From NCBI GenBank assembly GCA_022827835.1, contig JAJEIO010000012.1, forward strand, positions 1 through 64,000: a DNA stretch of 64,000 bases. Direction: 5' to 3'. Source of the DNA: Candidatus Latescibacterota bacterium. Lineage in GTDB: Bacteria > Latescibacterota > UBA2968 > UBA8231. Shown piece by piece: positions 8,462 to 18,160 of the stretch. Numbering within the stretch: the stretch's first letter is position 1; every line of letters begins with the position of its first letter. The position numbers and the translations under genes are program-made. The notes under the pieces are model-generated. The model searched no databases. It saw only the letters and a program-made list of their open reading frames with translations, and had not been told where the DNA came from.

Positions 8462-11116
8462 TTATTGCAATCCAGCAAACATACTCAGAAACAGCACCAG
8501 ATCCGTCGTCGTCTCGTCGCGGAAATCGCGCCGCTCCCAGCGCCCGCCGATGTTGGTCATCAGGCGATAGCCCAGATAGTCCGAGCGATTGGATAGCTGT
8601 GCAGCAATCACGAACTGTTCAAAATCGTCCACGTATCCGGCGGGCAGTGGATCGGTGCGTTCGACCATATTCCTGAAAATCTCGTACTCGATGCCGGACT
8701 CCAGGCGCATCGTGCTGATTAGCTCCTGCTGCCACACGAAGAAGAAAATTTCCGACAGCTCGTTATTTTCCAGCTCGGTTTTATCCGTGGGCGAGCGCCG
8801 CTTGTAGAGCTGTTTCCACCTAGGCCACAGCACGTGTTTACCCACCGGAATGGGCAAATCCGCCTTGGTGATCAGCGCGAGGAGCTTCTCGTCCTGCCAG
8901 TTTGCTGGCTGCTGGTCGCCGCGCTGGTGATAGATCTCGTACTTCAGCTTGGTTTCCAGATTGAGCGGGGCATATTTGCGCGTGCGCGCACTCAGAAAGG
9001 AGGTGTTGATAAGCGCATCCTGCGCGATCATGGGATCGACGAATGGGCGCATGTCGCCCCGCGTGCGCGGACTCTGCACCCACAGAATAATGTCTTCGGG
9101 GATATTGTCCTTGACGCGGCGAAGACCGTTGTAGAGCTGCATCTGCAAACCGTGGCGAGGCACCTCGTGCGTCAGCGTCAGCAGACCGTAGAGCGACTGG
9201 TTGCGGCGATTGCTGCTCAGTAGCCACTCGCGCAGGCGACCGACCATTATGCGGCTGCCCGGCTTGAGTTCGGCACCACCGTAGAAGTTGTAACCTCGGT
9301 GGTCGCGGGGATATGGGTAGTCCGCTTCCTCGTCGTTCTCAAAGCGGTCGATCACTGTATTGTTGTTCATGTCCGTGCCGTAGAGAAACTCCAGCGGATC
9401 GACATCGTAGCGCACAAAGGGCTCCAGATAGTCGGGCATGCCGTTGTCATTCTGGTTGAAGTCCGACACTAAGTCGTTGTTTTCGTCGTAGCCGGGAAAG
9501 ACGGCCACGTCAGCCCGCTGGATCAGCAGGCGCTCCGACGAGGAACTGCTAAAGGCGCGCCTACGCCAGTCGGGAAAGCGGTCTTGGTCGTCGTTGTCAT
9601 CTACGAATTCATAGACGTTGTTTACAGAACTTTCGTAGTTAATGCGCCCGTTGCTGTCGGGCACGAACATGAATGTCTGATAGCCCGGGTCCATGCTAAA
9701 AATTTCGCCATAGGCAAACCACGGGTACACGTTGTGCGACGCCGTTGCGTAGTAGCCCTCCGCGCTCTCTTTTCCCAGCGCCTGATTGTAGGTGAAATTC
9801 TGGTTGGGAAAGCGGCGGTATTTGCGGTTGATATTGTATTCGGCGCGCAAGTTAAACCCGCCGAAGAGATCGTCGATTTCCATGGTGAGACCGGCGACTT
9901 CGTTGGCCGTCGGCAAGCCGTAGCTAAAGCGCACCACGCGTTGGTTGGAGCCGTCCTTGATGTTTTTCTCCGCACGGGTGACGGGCAAAAATACGGGCTC
10001 GCCTGTGTTGTTGACCTGCATATTGGAAGTGACTTCAACGGCATAGTCATTGGCTAGGACCAATTCGATCTCGATCTTTTTGATTTCCTTGAAGTCGATG
10101 ATCTCGTCTTCGCCGGGAATAGGCGTAAAGTCGCGCTCGATATCGTAGGTAATGATGATGTTGTTGCCGCCGCTGGCCTCCCAGCGCCCCTGCCGCCGGA
10201 TGCCGCCGTCTACCAGTGCCCGGTCGGAGATTTCGGGATGCTCTACGCCATTTATGTACACGCGGTGCAGAAAGAGCAATGCCCCTCCTTCGCCGTCCTC
10301 GGGCGAATCGTCGGACAGACGCACTAGGAGGCGCTGCACGTTGCCAGCTTGCAGGTTGCCGCCGAGCGTACCCTTGAGAGAATTGTTGCCGAAGCTCTCC
10401 GAGCTATTCCAGTGCCCGGCGTTGACGTAGGTGGTGCCCAGCTTGATAAAGTCGCCGACTTGGGCTGTGCCGCGCAGGCCAAGCAGATTGGTGAAGATCG
10501 TCCGCACTGTGGCCCCCTGATCGCGATTGGTCGCCGTAGCCGCCAGCGCGGGGTTGTCCGTGCGCGAGGCGATTAGCGTCAGGGCATATTTATCGGAGAG
10601 GAAATCCCATTGCACGCCGTTAAACAGTGGTTTGGAAAAGGTCATCGGCGTCAGCGTCGTCCTCAGTTGCTCGCCCACGGTCAACGCCATGTGATATTGG
10701 CCCTGCGACGCTGTTGAAATGACCAAGTTGTTGAACCAGTTGTTGAACTCCACAGACTTGTCGATCGCGCTGCCCGTTTCCGTGGGGTGCTGCTGCGCCC
10801 ACTCGTAGATCCTCCAGCCGCGCGTGATGTAATTGCCGTAGATATCGTAAAAGCGCTGGCCCTGTAGCACGATGTCGGTATAGCGCTCGTAGCGATCCTT
10901 GGCGTAGTTGGTGTACTCCCAGTTTCTCCAGCCGTAGATATCGTAGAGCGTTTGGGGCAGATACCATTTCCGCATAGTCGGCGTGATGGTCTGGGGCGAT
11001 ATCCGCACACCGCTGGTGGCATAGGGGTTGAGAAAGCCCGATTGCAGGCCTTCGGCTAATACTCCACTTGCCAAAAGGCAACCCGTTAGCAGGGCACCGA
11101 AAAACTTCCGGCCCAT
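8462..11116 (-). CDS. Large exported surface/outer-membrane protein, family not recognised
   Basis: 884 residues with a clear signal peptide (residues 1-21, ending SGVLA) and a strong GGGAGG ribosome-binding site. The mature part is rich in aromatic and charged residues and alternating beta patterns. Two acidic calcium-loop-like stretches lie around residues 540-595 (DFNQNDNGMPDYLEP; DMNNNTVIDRF). The C-terminal third reads like outer-membrane strands (YGLLTLTHEVPRHGLQMQLY; ISTMRLESGIEYEIF) and the chain ends in LQ rather than the usual terminal phenylalanine. I do not recognise a named family. It sits between the three Ig-tailed paralogues and the UnbV lipoprotein in one co-directional run, suggesting a shared envelope function, possibly a pore, an anchoring barrel or a structural surface protein. 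Confidence 0.8.
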   Translation of the reverse strand: MGRKFFGALLTGCLLASGVLAEGLQSGFLNPYATSGVRISPQTITPTMRKWYLPQTLYDIYGWRNWEYTNYAKDRYERYTDIVLQGQRFYDIYGNYITRGWRIYEWAQQHPTETGSAIDKSVEFNNWFNNLVISTASQGQYHMALTVGEQLRTTLTPMTFSKPLFNGVQWDFLSDKYALTLIASRTDNPALAATATNRDQGATVRTIFTNLLGLRGTAQVGDFIKLGTTYVNAGHWNSSESFGNNSLKGTLGGNLQAGNVQRLLVRLSDDSPEDGEGGALLFLHRVYINGVEHPEISDRALVDGGIRRQGRWEASGGNNIIITYDIERDFTPIPGEDEIIDFKEIKKIEIELVLANDYAVEVTSNMQVNNTGEPVFLPVTRAEKNIKDGSNQRVVRFSYGLPTANEVAGLTMEIDDLFGGFNLRAEYNINRKYRRFPNQNFTYNQALGKESAEGYYATASHNVYPWFAYGEIFSMDPGYQTFMFVPDSNGRINYESSVNNVYEFVDDNDDQDRFPDWRRRAFSSSSSERLLIQRADVAVFPGYDENNDLVSDFNQNDNGMPDYLEPFVRYDVDPLEFLYGTDMNNNTVIDRFENDEEADYPYPRDHRGYNFYGGAELKPGSRIMVGRLREWLLSSNRRNQSLYGLLTLTHEVPRHGLQMQLYNGLRRVKDNIPEDIILWVQSPRTRGDMRPFVDPMIAQDALINTSFLSARTRKYAPLNLETKLKYEIYHQRGDQQPANWQDEKLLALITKADLPIPVGKHVLWPRWKQLYKRRSPTDKTELENNELSEIFFFVWQQELISTMRLESGIEYEIFRNMVERTDPLPAGYVDDFEQFVIAAQLSNRSDYLGYRLMTNIGGRWERRDFRDETTTDLVLFLSMFAGLQ

Positions 11117-11156
11117 TTATCCCTCCCTTTTTTACTGCTGTGCAACACGCTGGTTA

Positions 11157-13475
11157 TTAATAGGCCAAACTAATGGTGCGATATACCGACTGGTCTCCAG
11201 AGTCGGCTTCCATCTGAATGCGGCAGATATACACACCCGGCGGCAAAACCGTTCCCGCAGCGTCCCGGCCATCCCACGCGAAACCCTCGGCGTCTAGGTC
11301 GAGCATCCGCAGGTGCGATCCGGTTAGGTCGTAGATATCCACGTTGGGATTGCCCTCAACCTGGACCACGATAAAGTCGATTTGCGCTTCGTCGTTTACG
11401 CCATCGCCGTTGGGCGTAACGACCGGAGTCACCTGCACATTGCGCAGCAAATTTCCACCGGCCACGTCGGGCACAAAAACGATCATCGAGCGCGGCTCTA
11501 AGGGTTCGACGCCTTGGCGCACATTCTGCTGGCTGTCCCCAGCCCAGGCCTCAAAGAGCGTGGCATTGGCCGTTACCTGCGCGGTAAACAGCACTTCCAC
11601 CGAATCCTCCCGCACCCGTTCCGGCAGTCCGACTCTTAGCAGCCCGTCTGTTAGTTCAACTTCCCCCGGCTGCACGCTCTGTCCGCCGACCCGGACGCCA
11701 ACCTCTTGCACCTCGCCCGGCACTTGGATAAAGATCTCGTCAAAGCCTTGGTCGTTGCGCGCAAAGGTCGGTTGCAGCAAATACGTAAAGCGCTGCAGCG
11801 AATCTAGTCCGACCTCGCGCGGCAATATGCGCGCGGCGATGCCGCCGCTGACGAGGGGATTGTCGAATTCCAGAGTCAGGGAGCGCAGTACCGGCGTCAG
11901 TTGTGGATCGTCGTTGGCCAGTTGAATTTGCAGTTGCAGAAATTGTCTGGGCGTAGGCGAGAGGAATGCCTCCTCGGGAAAATCATAGGGCTGGCTCCAG
12001 CCGCTCCAATCCGGTCCTTTGAGCTTGAGGGTGTCGATGCGCCCGCGCACGCTCTTAGGCAGCTTGCCAAAACGGGCCGAATCCAATTCCGTGCCGTTTT
12101 TGTGGTAATACTTCTTTTGCAGCTCAAAGGTATTGCCGGTCTGCGAGCGAATTTCGATTTGCGTACCAGCGGGTAAATCGGCGTCCCACGACAGCTTGCG
12201 CACGCTCTTCATGGAGCCTAGGTCGATGAAGTCCGACACCATTTCCGTCGCCGCCACGTGCCCTTCGCCGTGGAGTATGTATTCAAAAACCGACTGGCGG
12301 ATCTGCAGGCGCGTTGGAATGCCGCTGCGGTGATAGAAGATATGGCGGATTTTTCGCAGCGGGAATGCAAAGTGATACGACTGCTGGTTGGGGAATCTAT
12401 CGTTGAATACGTCGCTGAGTTCCTGGTAGTCGAAATTGCTGCGAATGCGGTCGCTGGTCAGGCCGCTGGCCGGCGTGCCGTCCGAGGTGGTGAGGATAAA
12501 TAGCTTGGCCCCGTGCCCGTGAGAGCCAGGAGACCCTTCTCCGTCTCCGACAGTCAGGTCTAGATGGGAAAGGTGGTCTACCCAGAACGTGGCACCCAGA
12601 TCCCATTCGAACCAATCGCCGTCTTCGACGTAGGTCCTGAGATTGCCTTCCTTGGCTTGGTCGCCACCGACGGCAAGTCGCCAGTTGGTATTGACATCTC
12701 CATCGAAGATCGTGCCGACCTTATCTTCGCTCCGCCCCGCTCGCACTGCTCCGCCCCGTTCCACCGTGCCGATGGCGAGATTGTCGCCGAGGGCATCTAC
12801 TTCGATCTCAGCCAACGCCGCGCCTGGATTTTTTTCCGTGGGCACTAGGCGCACGTGGTGGACTAGGTTAAAATCCAGCGTATCCTGCTCTATGAGATGT
12901 TCTCCGCTGGCCAGACCCAACTCAATTCGTTTCAGATCGACTTCAAAAACGCGCTCTACATTGGGTGTTGTGGTGACGGCGACCGGGTGGTAGGTCACGC
13001 CATAACGCGTATCTACACCGTTACTTATGTAAGCCGTGAAATTGCGAAAGGGCTTGGCGTCGAGTGCATCCGGAAAGACGAAGCGCAACTTGCGCGCCAA
13101 TACCGGCCGGCCGAGGTCGATTTCGATCCACCAATCTTCCAGCGGATCATCGACAGACGGCTGCCACCAAGTCGATGGATCTTGATCGATAATATTAGCC
13201 GCATCTTGGGGGTTTGAATTCACTTCGCGGATACCACCAAAAACCTGTTTTTTGCCTTCGCTATGGGAAAACTCGGCAGCATCGGCTACGGCGTTTATGT
13301 TGCGGCGCATCCACGCTAGGCTGATACTACCGTCGTCGGCAATTTCCAGCGTGCCCTTGGGAATGGCCCACGTCTGCCAGTCCGCCGGGCTACTCAGACG
13401 CAGTTCGTCGGCATAGGCCCCTGCTGCACACAGGGTAGCGACGAGCAAAGTACGAATCGCAGTGAATTTTCTCAT
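11157..13475 (-). CDS. Exported protein with discoidin-like domains and C-terminal gliding/FlgD-type Ig domain (paralogue 1)
   Basis: 772 residues; signal peptide at residues 1-22 (CAAGAYA) and a GAGGT ribosome-binding site. Two stretches resemble F5/8 type C (discoidin-like) jellyrolls: DAANIIDQDPSTWWQPS ... DWWIEIDLG near residues 90-120, and TIFDGDVNTNWRLAVGG ... DWFEWDLG near 258-300; such domains often bind carbohydrate. The last 90 residues are a CHU_C / FlgD-like Ig domain (VTPNGDGVNDEAQIDF, then IYDLTGSHLRMLD, AWDGRDAAGTVLPPGVY), the kind that carries type IX sorting signals in Bacteroidota. The chain ends RTISLAY. First member, by position, of a three-gene tandem family with the next two entries. 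Confidence 0.88.
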   Translation of the reverse strand: MRKFTAIRTLLVATLCAAGAYADELRLSSPADWQTWAIPKGTLEIADDGSISLAWMRRNINAVADAAEFSHSEGKKQVFGGIREVNSNPQDAANIIDQDPSTWWQPSVDDPLEDWWIEIDLGRPVLARKLRFVFPDALDAKPFRNFTAYISNGVDTRYGVTYHPVAVTTTPNVERVFEVDLKRIELGLASGEHLIEQDTLDFNLVHHVRLVPTEKNPGAALAEIEVDALGDNLAIGTVERGGAVRAGRSEDKVGTIFDGDVNTNWRLAVGGDQAKEGNLRTYVEDGDWFEWDLGATFWVDHLSHLDLTVGDGEGSPGSHGHGAKLFILTTSDGTPASGLTSDRIRSNFDYQELSDVFNDRFPNQQSYHFAFPLRKIRHIFYHRSGIPTRLQIRQSVFEYILHGEGHVAATEMVSDFIDLGSMKSVRKLSWDADLPAGTQIEIRSQTGNTFELQKKYYHKNGTELDSARFGKLPKSVRGRIDTLKLKGPDWSGWSQPYDFPEEAFLSPTPRQFLQLQIQLANDDPQLTPVLRSLTLEFDNPLVSGGIAARILPREVGLDSLQRFTYLLQPTFARNDQGFDEIFIQVPGEVQEVGVRVGGQSVQPGEVELTDGLLRVGLPERVREDSVEVLFTAQVTANATLFEAWAGDSQQNVRQGVEPLEPRSMIVFVPDVAGGNLLRNVQVTPVVTPNGDGVNDEAQIDFIVVQVEGNPNVDIYDLTGSHLRMLDLDAEGFAWDGRDAAGTVLPPGVYICRIQMEADSGDQSVYRTISLAY

Positions 13476-13514
13476 GGTACACCTCGACAGGGTTTAACGC
13501 TTATACGCAACCGT

Positions 13515-15464
13515 TTAGTAGGCCACCGCAATGGTGCGCGTATGCGTGAAGTCACCCGCGTCCGTTTCGACGGAAAGTCGGGCGAGGTACAGACCCGGAG
13601 CTACGAGTCCCGTTCCCTCTCCTCGTCCATCCCATTCTTCGACATAACGCCCTTCGCTTCTGGAATCGGCCGATATCGTGCGCACTTTGCGTCCGCGCAA
13701 ATCGTAGATTTCAAAGACCACTCGGCTGGCCTGGACGCCCAGCAGTGAATAGGCTAGTTCAAACGTGTCGTTGCGTCCGTCGCCGTTCGGCGTTACTACG
13801 GTCGATCTCACATCTAATGCGCTCAGCACATCTAACTTCTCGCTCAGTGCCAGCACCTCGATGGAATTGGTCGATACCTCCGCATTGGCATCTCCGGGAT
13901 CAATAGATTGGGGTTGTCCTTCCCCTTCCACGACAAATATCTCTCCCTGAAACAAGGCGTTAAAACTGAAGACGCCCGTTTTGAACAGCAGCCGTAGCGG
14001 CCTGTTGTCTGCGGCCGCGATGCGGTTAGACGGAAAATAGACGATCAACTCGCCCCGTTTTTCCGCGATGCTGTCAGGTTCTACAGCGACTAAGGGATCG
14101 CCCATTTCCAGTCCTATAAACTGGACGCGGCCCGGGGTTTGCAGCCTTAAGGCGTCAAAACCCGACTTGGTCTCCGACTCAAAGTCGGCCCGCACGTCAA
14201 AAGTGAAAATGCGCTCCTCGCCCAAGGGCACTTCCGTTTTGCGCCCGCGCGGCTGTGGTTCGTCCTGTAATGCGACCTCCCCGACGATCGCATCGACCAG
14301 TAGAGGCGAGTATTCTACGACCAGTGAATCCATTCGGCCATAGGTGAACAAATCCTCGCTTGCCACCGTGAAGTTGATTTTGAGATACTGCCGATTATCC
14401 GGCGAGAGAATCTCTATGCCTTCGCCTGCGGACGCTCCTTGTGGCACCGACCAGAAGCTCCAGTTGTCCACGTCGGGCCGCTCCGGTCCCTGAGCTCCAG
14501 GGCGCACGTAATCATCGTACGGCGCTTTATCCCATTCGGCAAAACTCACTTCGCGTTCGGTCCTCAACTCGGTGTAGATGGTGTAAACTTGTGGTGTATC
14601 GTCTCGGCCGGTCTGGGTTTCCATTGAAAAGGAGATGGGATTTTCTGCCAAAGGCTCGGGTTCGCTGTCTATGCTCTTTTTGACAAACCCGTTGAAATAA
14701 GGTATGACCCGCCCGAAATTGACTGGCTCGCCGATGTCGATCACCTTGGAGAGGTATTGCGATTTTTGCACAAAACCCTCGCCGTAAAACTCCACCTCGG
14801 CAATGACGCCCAATTCCGGGAAGCTTATGAAAATGAACTGCAGGGGCTGGGTGGGAAAACGAGCATTGGCGATGCGCGTGGTTTGGTTGAGATTCTGCTC
14901 TAGTAAAAGGTCAAACTGCCCTCGCTTAAAGCGCTCTCCATCAATTGCAGCCCAAACTTCGTAAAGCTTGGGATAGGCGTTTTTGAGGGGTAAACCCGGC
15001 GTGATCCGCTTGCGGTCGTCGGTCTGGGTGCGCCCTTCCGCCGGGGAAAAAAAGCGGATGCGGTTGATGGGCAATTCCCAACCTAGGTTGTAGTAATAAT
15101 AGCCGGAAACAATGGCCACTGACCGGGTCGTGTCGCCGTCTATTGTATAGACAAAGCCGTTATCTCCGAGGACCTCGGGCTGGCCGGGAATGAGACGTGC
15201 GTTCTGCGTCCCGCCTCGCTCTCCCCCCCAGGGGTTGCCGAAGACATCGGCGCGCGAGCTGCCCTTCTTCTCGCCCAGTGCGATATTGACTGCTGGGTCC
15301 AATTCGTAGGGCTGCAGGCTGCCGTCCACAACCCACATGCCGCCCATCAACTCGGCTAGTTCTTCCCAGCCGTTATCTCCTGTACCTAACACCAATCGCT
15401 CTACCTGTGCCTCTGCAAAACAAGGGGCCAAGAGCAAAAGAGCTAGCGCCACTTTGTACGTCAT
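13515..15464 (-). CDS. Exported protein with discoidin-like region and C-terminal gliding/FlgD-type Ig domain (paralogue 2)
   Basis: 649 residues; signal peptide at residues 1-19 (PCFAEA). The N-terminal part has a discoidin-like pattern, and ELPINRIRFFSPAEGR matches the VSQVVFYPREGE segment of paralogue 3. The last 90 residues repeat the Ig module (VVTPNGDGRNDTFELAY, IYDLRGRKVRTIS, EWDGRGEGTGLVAPGLYLARL) and end in TRTIAVAY. It lies 39 nt from the previous member and 27 nt from the next, so the three are surely co-transcribed. A moderately conserved middle region (VGEVALQDEPQPRGRK here, LSEVALLDDPFPAGGRA in paralogue 3) shows the homology extends beyond the end domains. Function unknown; probably displayed on or secreted from the cell. 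Confidence 0.88.
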   Translation of the reverse strand: MTYKVALALLLLAPCFAEAQVERLVLGTGDNGWEELAELMGGMWVVDGSLQPYELDPAVNIALGEKKGSSRADVFGNPWGGERGGTQNARLIPGQPEVLGDNGFVYTIDGDTTRSVAIVSGYYYYNLGWELPINRIRFFSPAEGRTQTDDRKRITPGLPLKNAYPKLYEVWAAIDGERFKRGQFDLLLEQNLNQTTRIANARFPTQPLQFIFISFPELGVIAEVEFYGEGFVQKSQYLSKVIDIGEPVNFGRVIPYFNGFVKKSIDSEPEPLAENPISFSMETQTGRDDTPQVYTIYTELRTEREVSFAEWDKAPYDDYVRPGAQGPERPDVDNWSFWSVPQGASAGEGIEILSPDNRQYLKINFTVASEDLFTYGRMDSLVVEYSPLLVDAIVGEVALQDEPQPRGRKTEVPLGEERIFTFDVRADFESETKSGFDALRLQTPGRVQFIGLEMGDPLVAVEPDSIAEKRGELIVYFPSNRIAAADNRPLRLLFKTGVFSFNALFQGEIFVVEGEGQPQSIDPGDANAEVSTNSIEVLALSEKLDVLSALDVRSTVVTPNGDGRNDTFELAYSLLGVQASRVVFEIYDLRGRKVRTISADSRSEGRYVEEWDGRGEGTGLVAPGLYLARLSVETDAGDFTHTRTIAVAY

Positions 15465-15491
15465 GCTCAGTTTTCCGCGTTTAAATGGGCA

Positions 15492-17399
15492 TTAATAGGC
15501 CACGTGGATCAGGCTCATGCGGTTGACTTGATCGGCCGCCGCCTCTACCGAGGCTCTGGCGATATAGGTCCCCGGAGGTACCAAATCGCCGGCATTGTTT
15601 GTTCCGTCCCAGTGCCACTGAGTATAACGTCCGGCGATCAGCGCATCAGAGAGTACGTTTTTTATCACTCGACCCGAAAGATCATATACGAGTAGTTCCG
15701 CCGCGGCAGGTCGCACTAGATGGATGAGCACAAAGGAGAAGACGGACGAATCGTTTACGCCATCGCCGTTAGGCGTTATAATCGGCGGAGAAACGGCAAA
15801 GGACTGCAACACACTTTCGCCGCTGGCGAGGAAAATTACCTCCTGCGAGTCCGTACCCACTTCCCGCGTCGCGTCGCCCTCGGCAATGCGCTGGGGAAGG
15901 CTGCCCGTCGTATCCAGAAGCTGTCCTATAAACTGGGTGGAAAAGAGCAGAGCCTGCGAGCGAAATGTAATCCGCAGACGCACATCTTCTCCTGTGCTAA
16001 TGCGCCGGGATGGGAAATAAACGCGCAAGCCCGTATCGTCCACGTGTACGCTATCCGGCTGTATTTCCTCTAACTCGTGCCCCATTTCCAGTTTGAGAAA
16101 CTCGGGCTGTATCAGCGTCGAGATGCGCACGCCGTCAAAGCCGGTTCCCTCGCCCAAGTCGGCTTTTATGTCGTAGGTAAAAACCGTATCTCGACCGGCC
16201 GGAACGGACGCGCGCCCACCGGCTGGAAAGGGATCGTCCAATAGGGCCACTTCGCTCAATGCCAGCGCGGCCAGTGGCGGCGTATGCACAATGGCTAGGC
16301 TATCGACCTGCATACTGGCGGAGGTATTGCCCTCAAAGCGTAGGCGCACTTGGAAAAAATCGCGCGGTCCCGGTAGATCCAGCGGAATGGAATACGTGCC
16401 GCTAGAGTCGGCGATGAGCGGCTCCGTCCAAGAGGACCAGTGCGTGGCATCCGGGCGAATGCTGCCTTTGAGGACCAACGGCAGTTCTTCGTACTCCTCT
16501 TTGCTGACCAGCACTTCCGACTGAGTCTCTACGTCGGCGATTTGGTAGTAGTCGAGAGGCGTTTCGTCGATGCCGTTGCGCATCTGCACGATCACCCGCA
16601 CTGGCTCATCGGCGCCCGCGCTGCTTTCGCCTTCCTCAGACAGCGAAACTTTGCGCGCGCGAAAAGTCAATGCGCCGTAGTTGACAGGCTGTGCAAACTG
16701 GATGAGCTGTGTTTCGTAGAGCCCACGTGGCACAAAGCCTTCGCCGTGTACCTCTATTTCCGCTAGTTCAAAGGGGCTTGGTGAAAGTACTCTGAGCTGA
16801 ATAAAGCGCACCAGTTGCGTCGGGAAGCGGACATCTACTCTTGGATCGCGGTTGATCGGCACTTGGCGAACGGCCTCGTAAACGGGCGAGTCATTGGCGT
16901 CGAAAGTGCGTCCGTCATTGAGTGATATCTCGTAGCCAGCGACGAATTCATCCTCTCCTTCACGGGGGTAAAAAACAACTTGGCTAACTGGAAACGAAGC
17001 CCCGAGATCGAGAAAAAAAATGCGTCCGCGCTGATTGACCCCCACTTCCTTAAAGCGATTTTCCGTGCTGGTCGTGCCATCTCCGTCCACTAGGACCTCA
17101 GACCCTGCAATGCCCCGCGCCGAATTGTTCCACACCTGTCCGTTGCCTTCGGCGATAAAGCTGCTGGGCGCGCCGACTCCCCAGACGATGAACTGAGTTA
17201 TATTCTGCTCAAGCGAGAAGCTAGCCGGCCCCAGGGCCTGTCCTTCGCCTACGACTACCCCCGCCATAGTCTGCGCTGGCTCCTCCCAGGCTTGTCCACC
17301 CAAGCCGACTCCCCAGACATCGGCCTTTAGTTCCGCTGGTTTAATGCAGAACGACAGGATCAGCCCAACCAAAGCAGTTCGCCTAAAGAAAGTCGTCAT
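15492..17399 (-). CDS. Exported protein with discoidin-like region and C-terminal gliding/FlgD-type Ig domain (paralogue 3)
   Basis: 635 residues with a signal peptide (residues 1-26). Residues about 85-180 look discoidin-like (GRIFFLDLGASFPVSQVVFYP). A middle region shared with paralogue 2 follows, and then the C-terminal Ig module (IITPNGDGVNDSSVFSF, VYDLSGRVIKNVLSD, HWDGTNNAGDLVPPGTYIARA) ending in LIHVAY. Its ATG overlaps the stop of the lipoprotein gene upstream (ATGA at 17396-17399), so translation of the two is coupled. Shared order, length and end signature across the three paralogues indicate local duplication followed by strong divergence. Confidence 0.88.
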   Translation of the reverse strand: MTTFFRRTALVGLILSFCIKPAELKADVWGVGLGGQAWEEPAQTMAGVVVGEGQALGPASFSLEQNITQFIVWGVGAPSSFIAEGNGQVWNNSARGIAGSEVLVDGDGTTSTENRFKEVGVNQRGRIFFLDLGASFPVSQVVFYPREGEDEFVAGYEISLNDGRTFDANDSPVYEAVRQVPINRDPRVDVRFPTQLVRFIQLRVLSPSPFELAEIEVHGEGFVPRGLYETQLIQFAQPVNYGALTFRARKVSLSEEGESSAGADEPVRVIVQMRNGIDETPLDYYQIADVETQSEVLVSKEEYEELPLVLKGSIRPDATHWSSWTEPLIADSSGTYSIPLDLPGPRDFFQVRLRFEGNTSASMQVDSLAIVHTPPLAALALSEVALLDDPFPAGGRASVPAGRDTVFTYDIKADLGEGTGFDGVRISTLIQPEFLKLEMGHELEEIQPDSVHVDDTGLRVYFPSRRISTGEDVRLRITFRSQALLFSTQFIGQLLDTTGSLPQRIAEGDATREVGTDSQEVIFLASGESVLQSFAVSPPIITPNGDGVNDSSVFSFVLIHLVRPAAAELLVYDLSGRVIKNVLSDALIAGRYTQWHWDGTNNAGDLVPPGTYIARASVEAAADQVNRMSLIHVAY

Positions 17400-18127
17400 T
17401 GCCTATTCACCAGTTCGGGCGGTGGCTGAAACCCCTTAAATACCTCGCGCTGAAAGTGAAAGATTAGATCCTTGGTCTCCACAGGCTCGTTGCGGTAATC
17501 GTATCGCAATGCAATGCCTCTGACGTGGATAGAAAACTCCGTCACGTCGGGTGCAAGGCTCGGAAAAACGACAAAACCCTCTGATTCTTGGCCGCTGAAG
17601 ATGATCTGCTCCTGAAACATAGTGCGCTTGAGCATATCTTCGCGCTCGTTAAAGCGCCGGTATTCGTTGCCGGCATATCCCTGAATAAACGAATAGTAGT
17701 ATTCCAATATCTGCAGCGGTTCTAAGGGCGCGTACTTGCGATACCCATCCTTTGAAACCAGTTCAATCTTGAGGGGATCGACGCCGACTTTGGGGTAGGC
17801 GTAGTTTTTAACTTTTAGCAGCCATACGCTGTGTTTGGGCGGCGTCCACTCTTCGCCCATGCGCGTCCAGTTGCCGAAAGTATAAGGATTGGTCGATACG
17901 GGCCCCTGCGTGGACTGCTGTGGGAATTTGCGGTTCAATTCGGCGTCGGTCATGGGGCGCAGACCGATCTCTAGACGCTCGAACGAATAGGTGATCAAGC
18001 CATCGTCTTGAATCACCATATCGGCCTCCTGCTGTTCTTGCGGAGCTGGCTGAATTGGCCCATCGAAATAACGTCCACATCCTGCCAACATCACTAGGGA
18101 ACAAAGCCACGCACCGAACCGTATCAT
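17396..18127 (-). CDS. Uncharacterised lipoprotein of the surface-protein operon
   Basis: 243 residues. A signal peptide with lipobox (VMLAGC) predicts lipid anchoring. ATG at 18127 is preferred because it starts the signal peptide and has GAGGT upstream; an in-frame extension of 21 codons would place the hydrophobic stretch internally. The mature part (residues 20-243) has no family I recognise; it contains WTPPKHSVWLLKVKNYAYP and a C-terminal LIFHFQREVFKGFQPPPEL. Its stop overlaps the start of paralogue 3, suggesting matched amounts of the two products, for example an anchor or chaperone for the Ig-tailed proteins. Confidence 0.82.
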   Translation of the reverse strand: MIRFGAWLCSLVMLAGCGRYFDGPIQPAPQEQQEADMVIQDDGLITYSFERLEIGLRPMTDAELNRKFPQQSTQGPVSTNPYTFGNWTRMGEEWTPPKHSVWLLKVKNYAYPKVGVDPLKIELVSKDGYRKYAPLEPLQILEYYYSFIQGYAGNEYRRFNEREDMLKRTMFQEQIIFSGQESEGFVVFPSLAPDVTEFSIHVRGIALRYDYRNEPVETKDLIFHFQREVFKGFQPPPELVNRQ

Positions 18128-18160
18128 CGCATTAACCTCGGGAAGTGTACATTGCACGGT

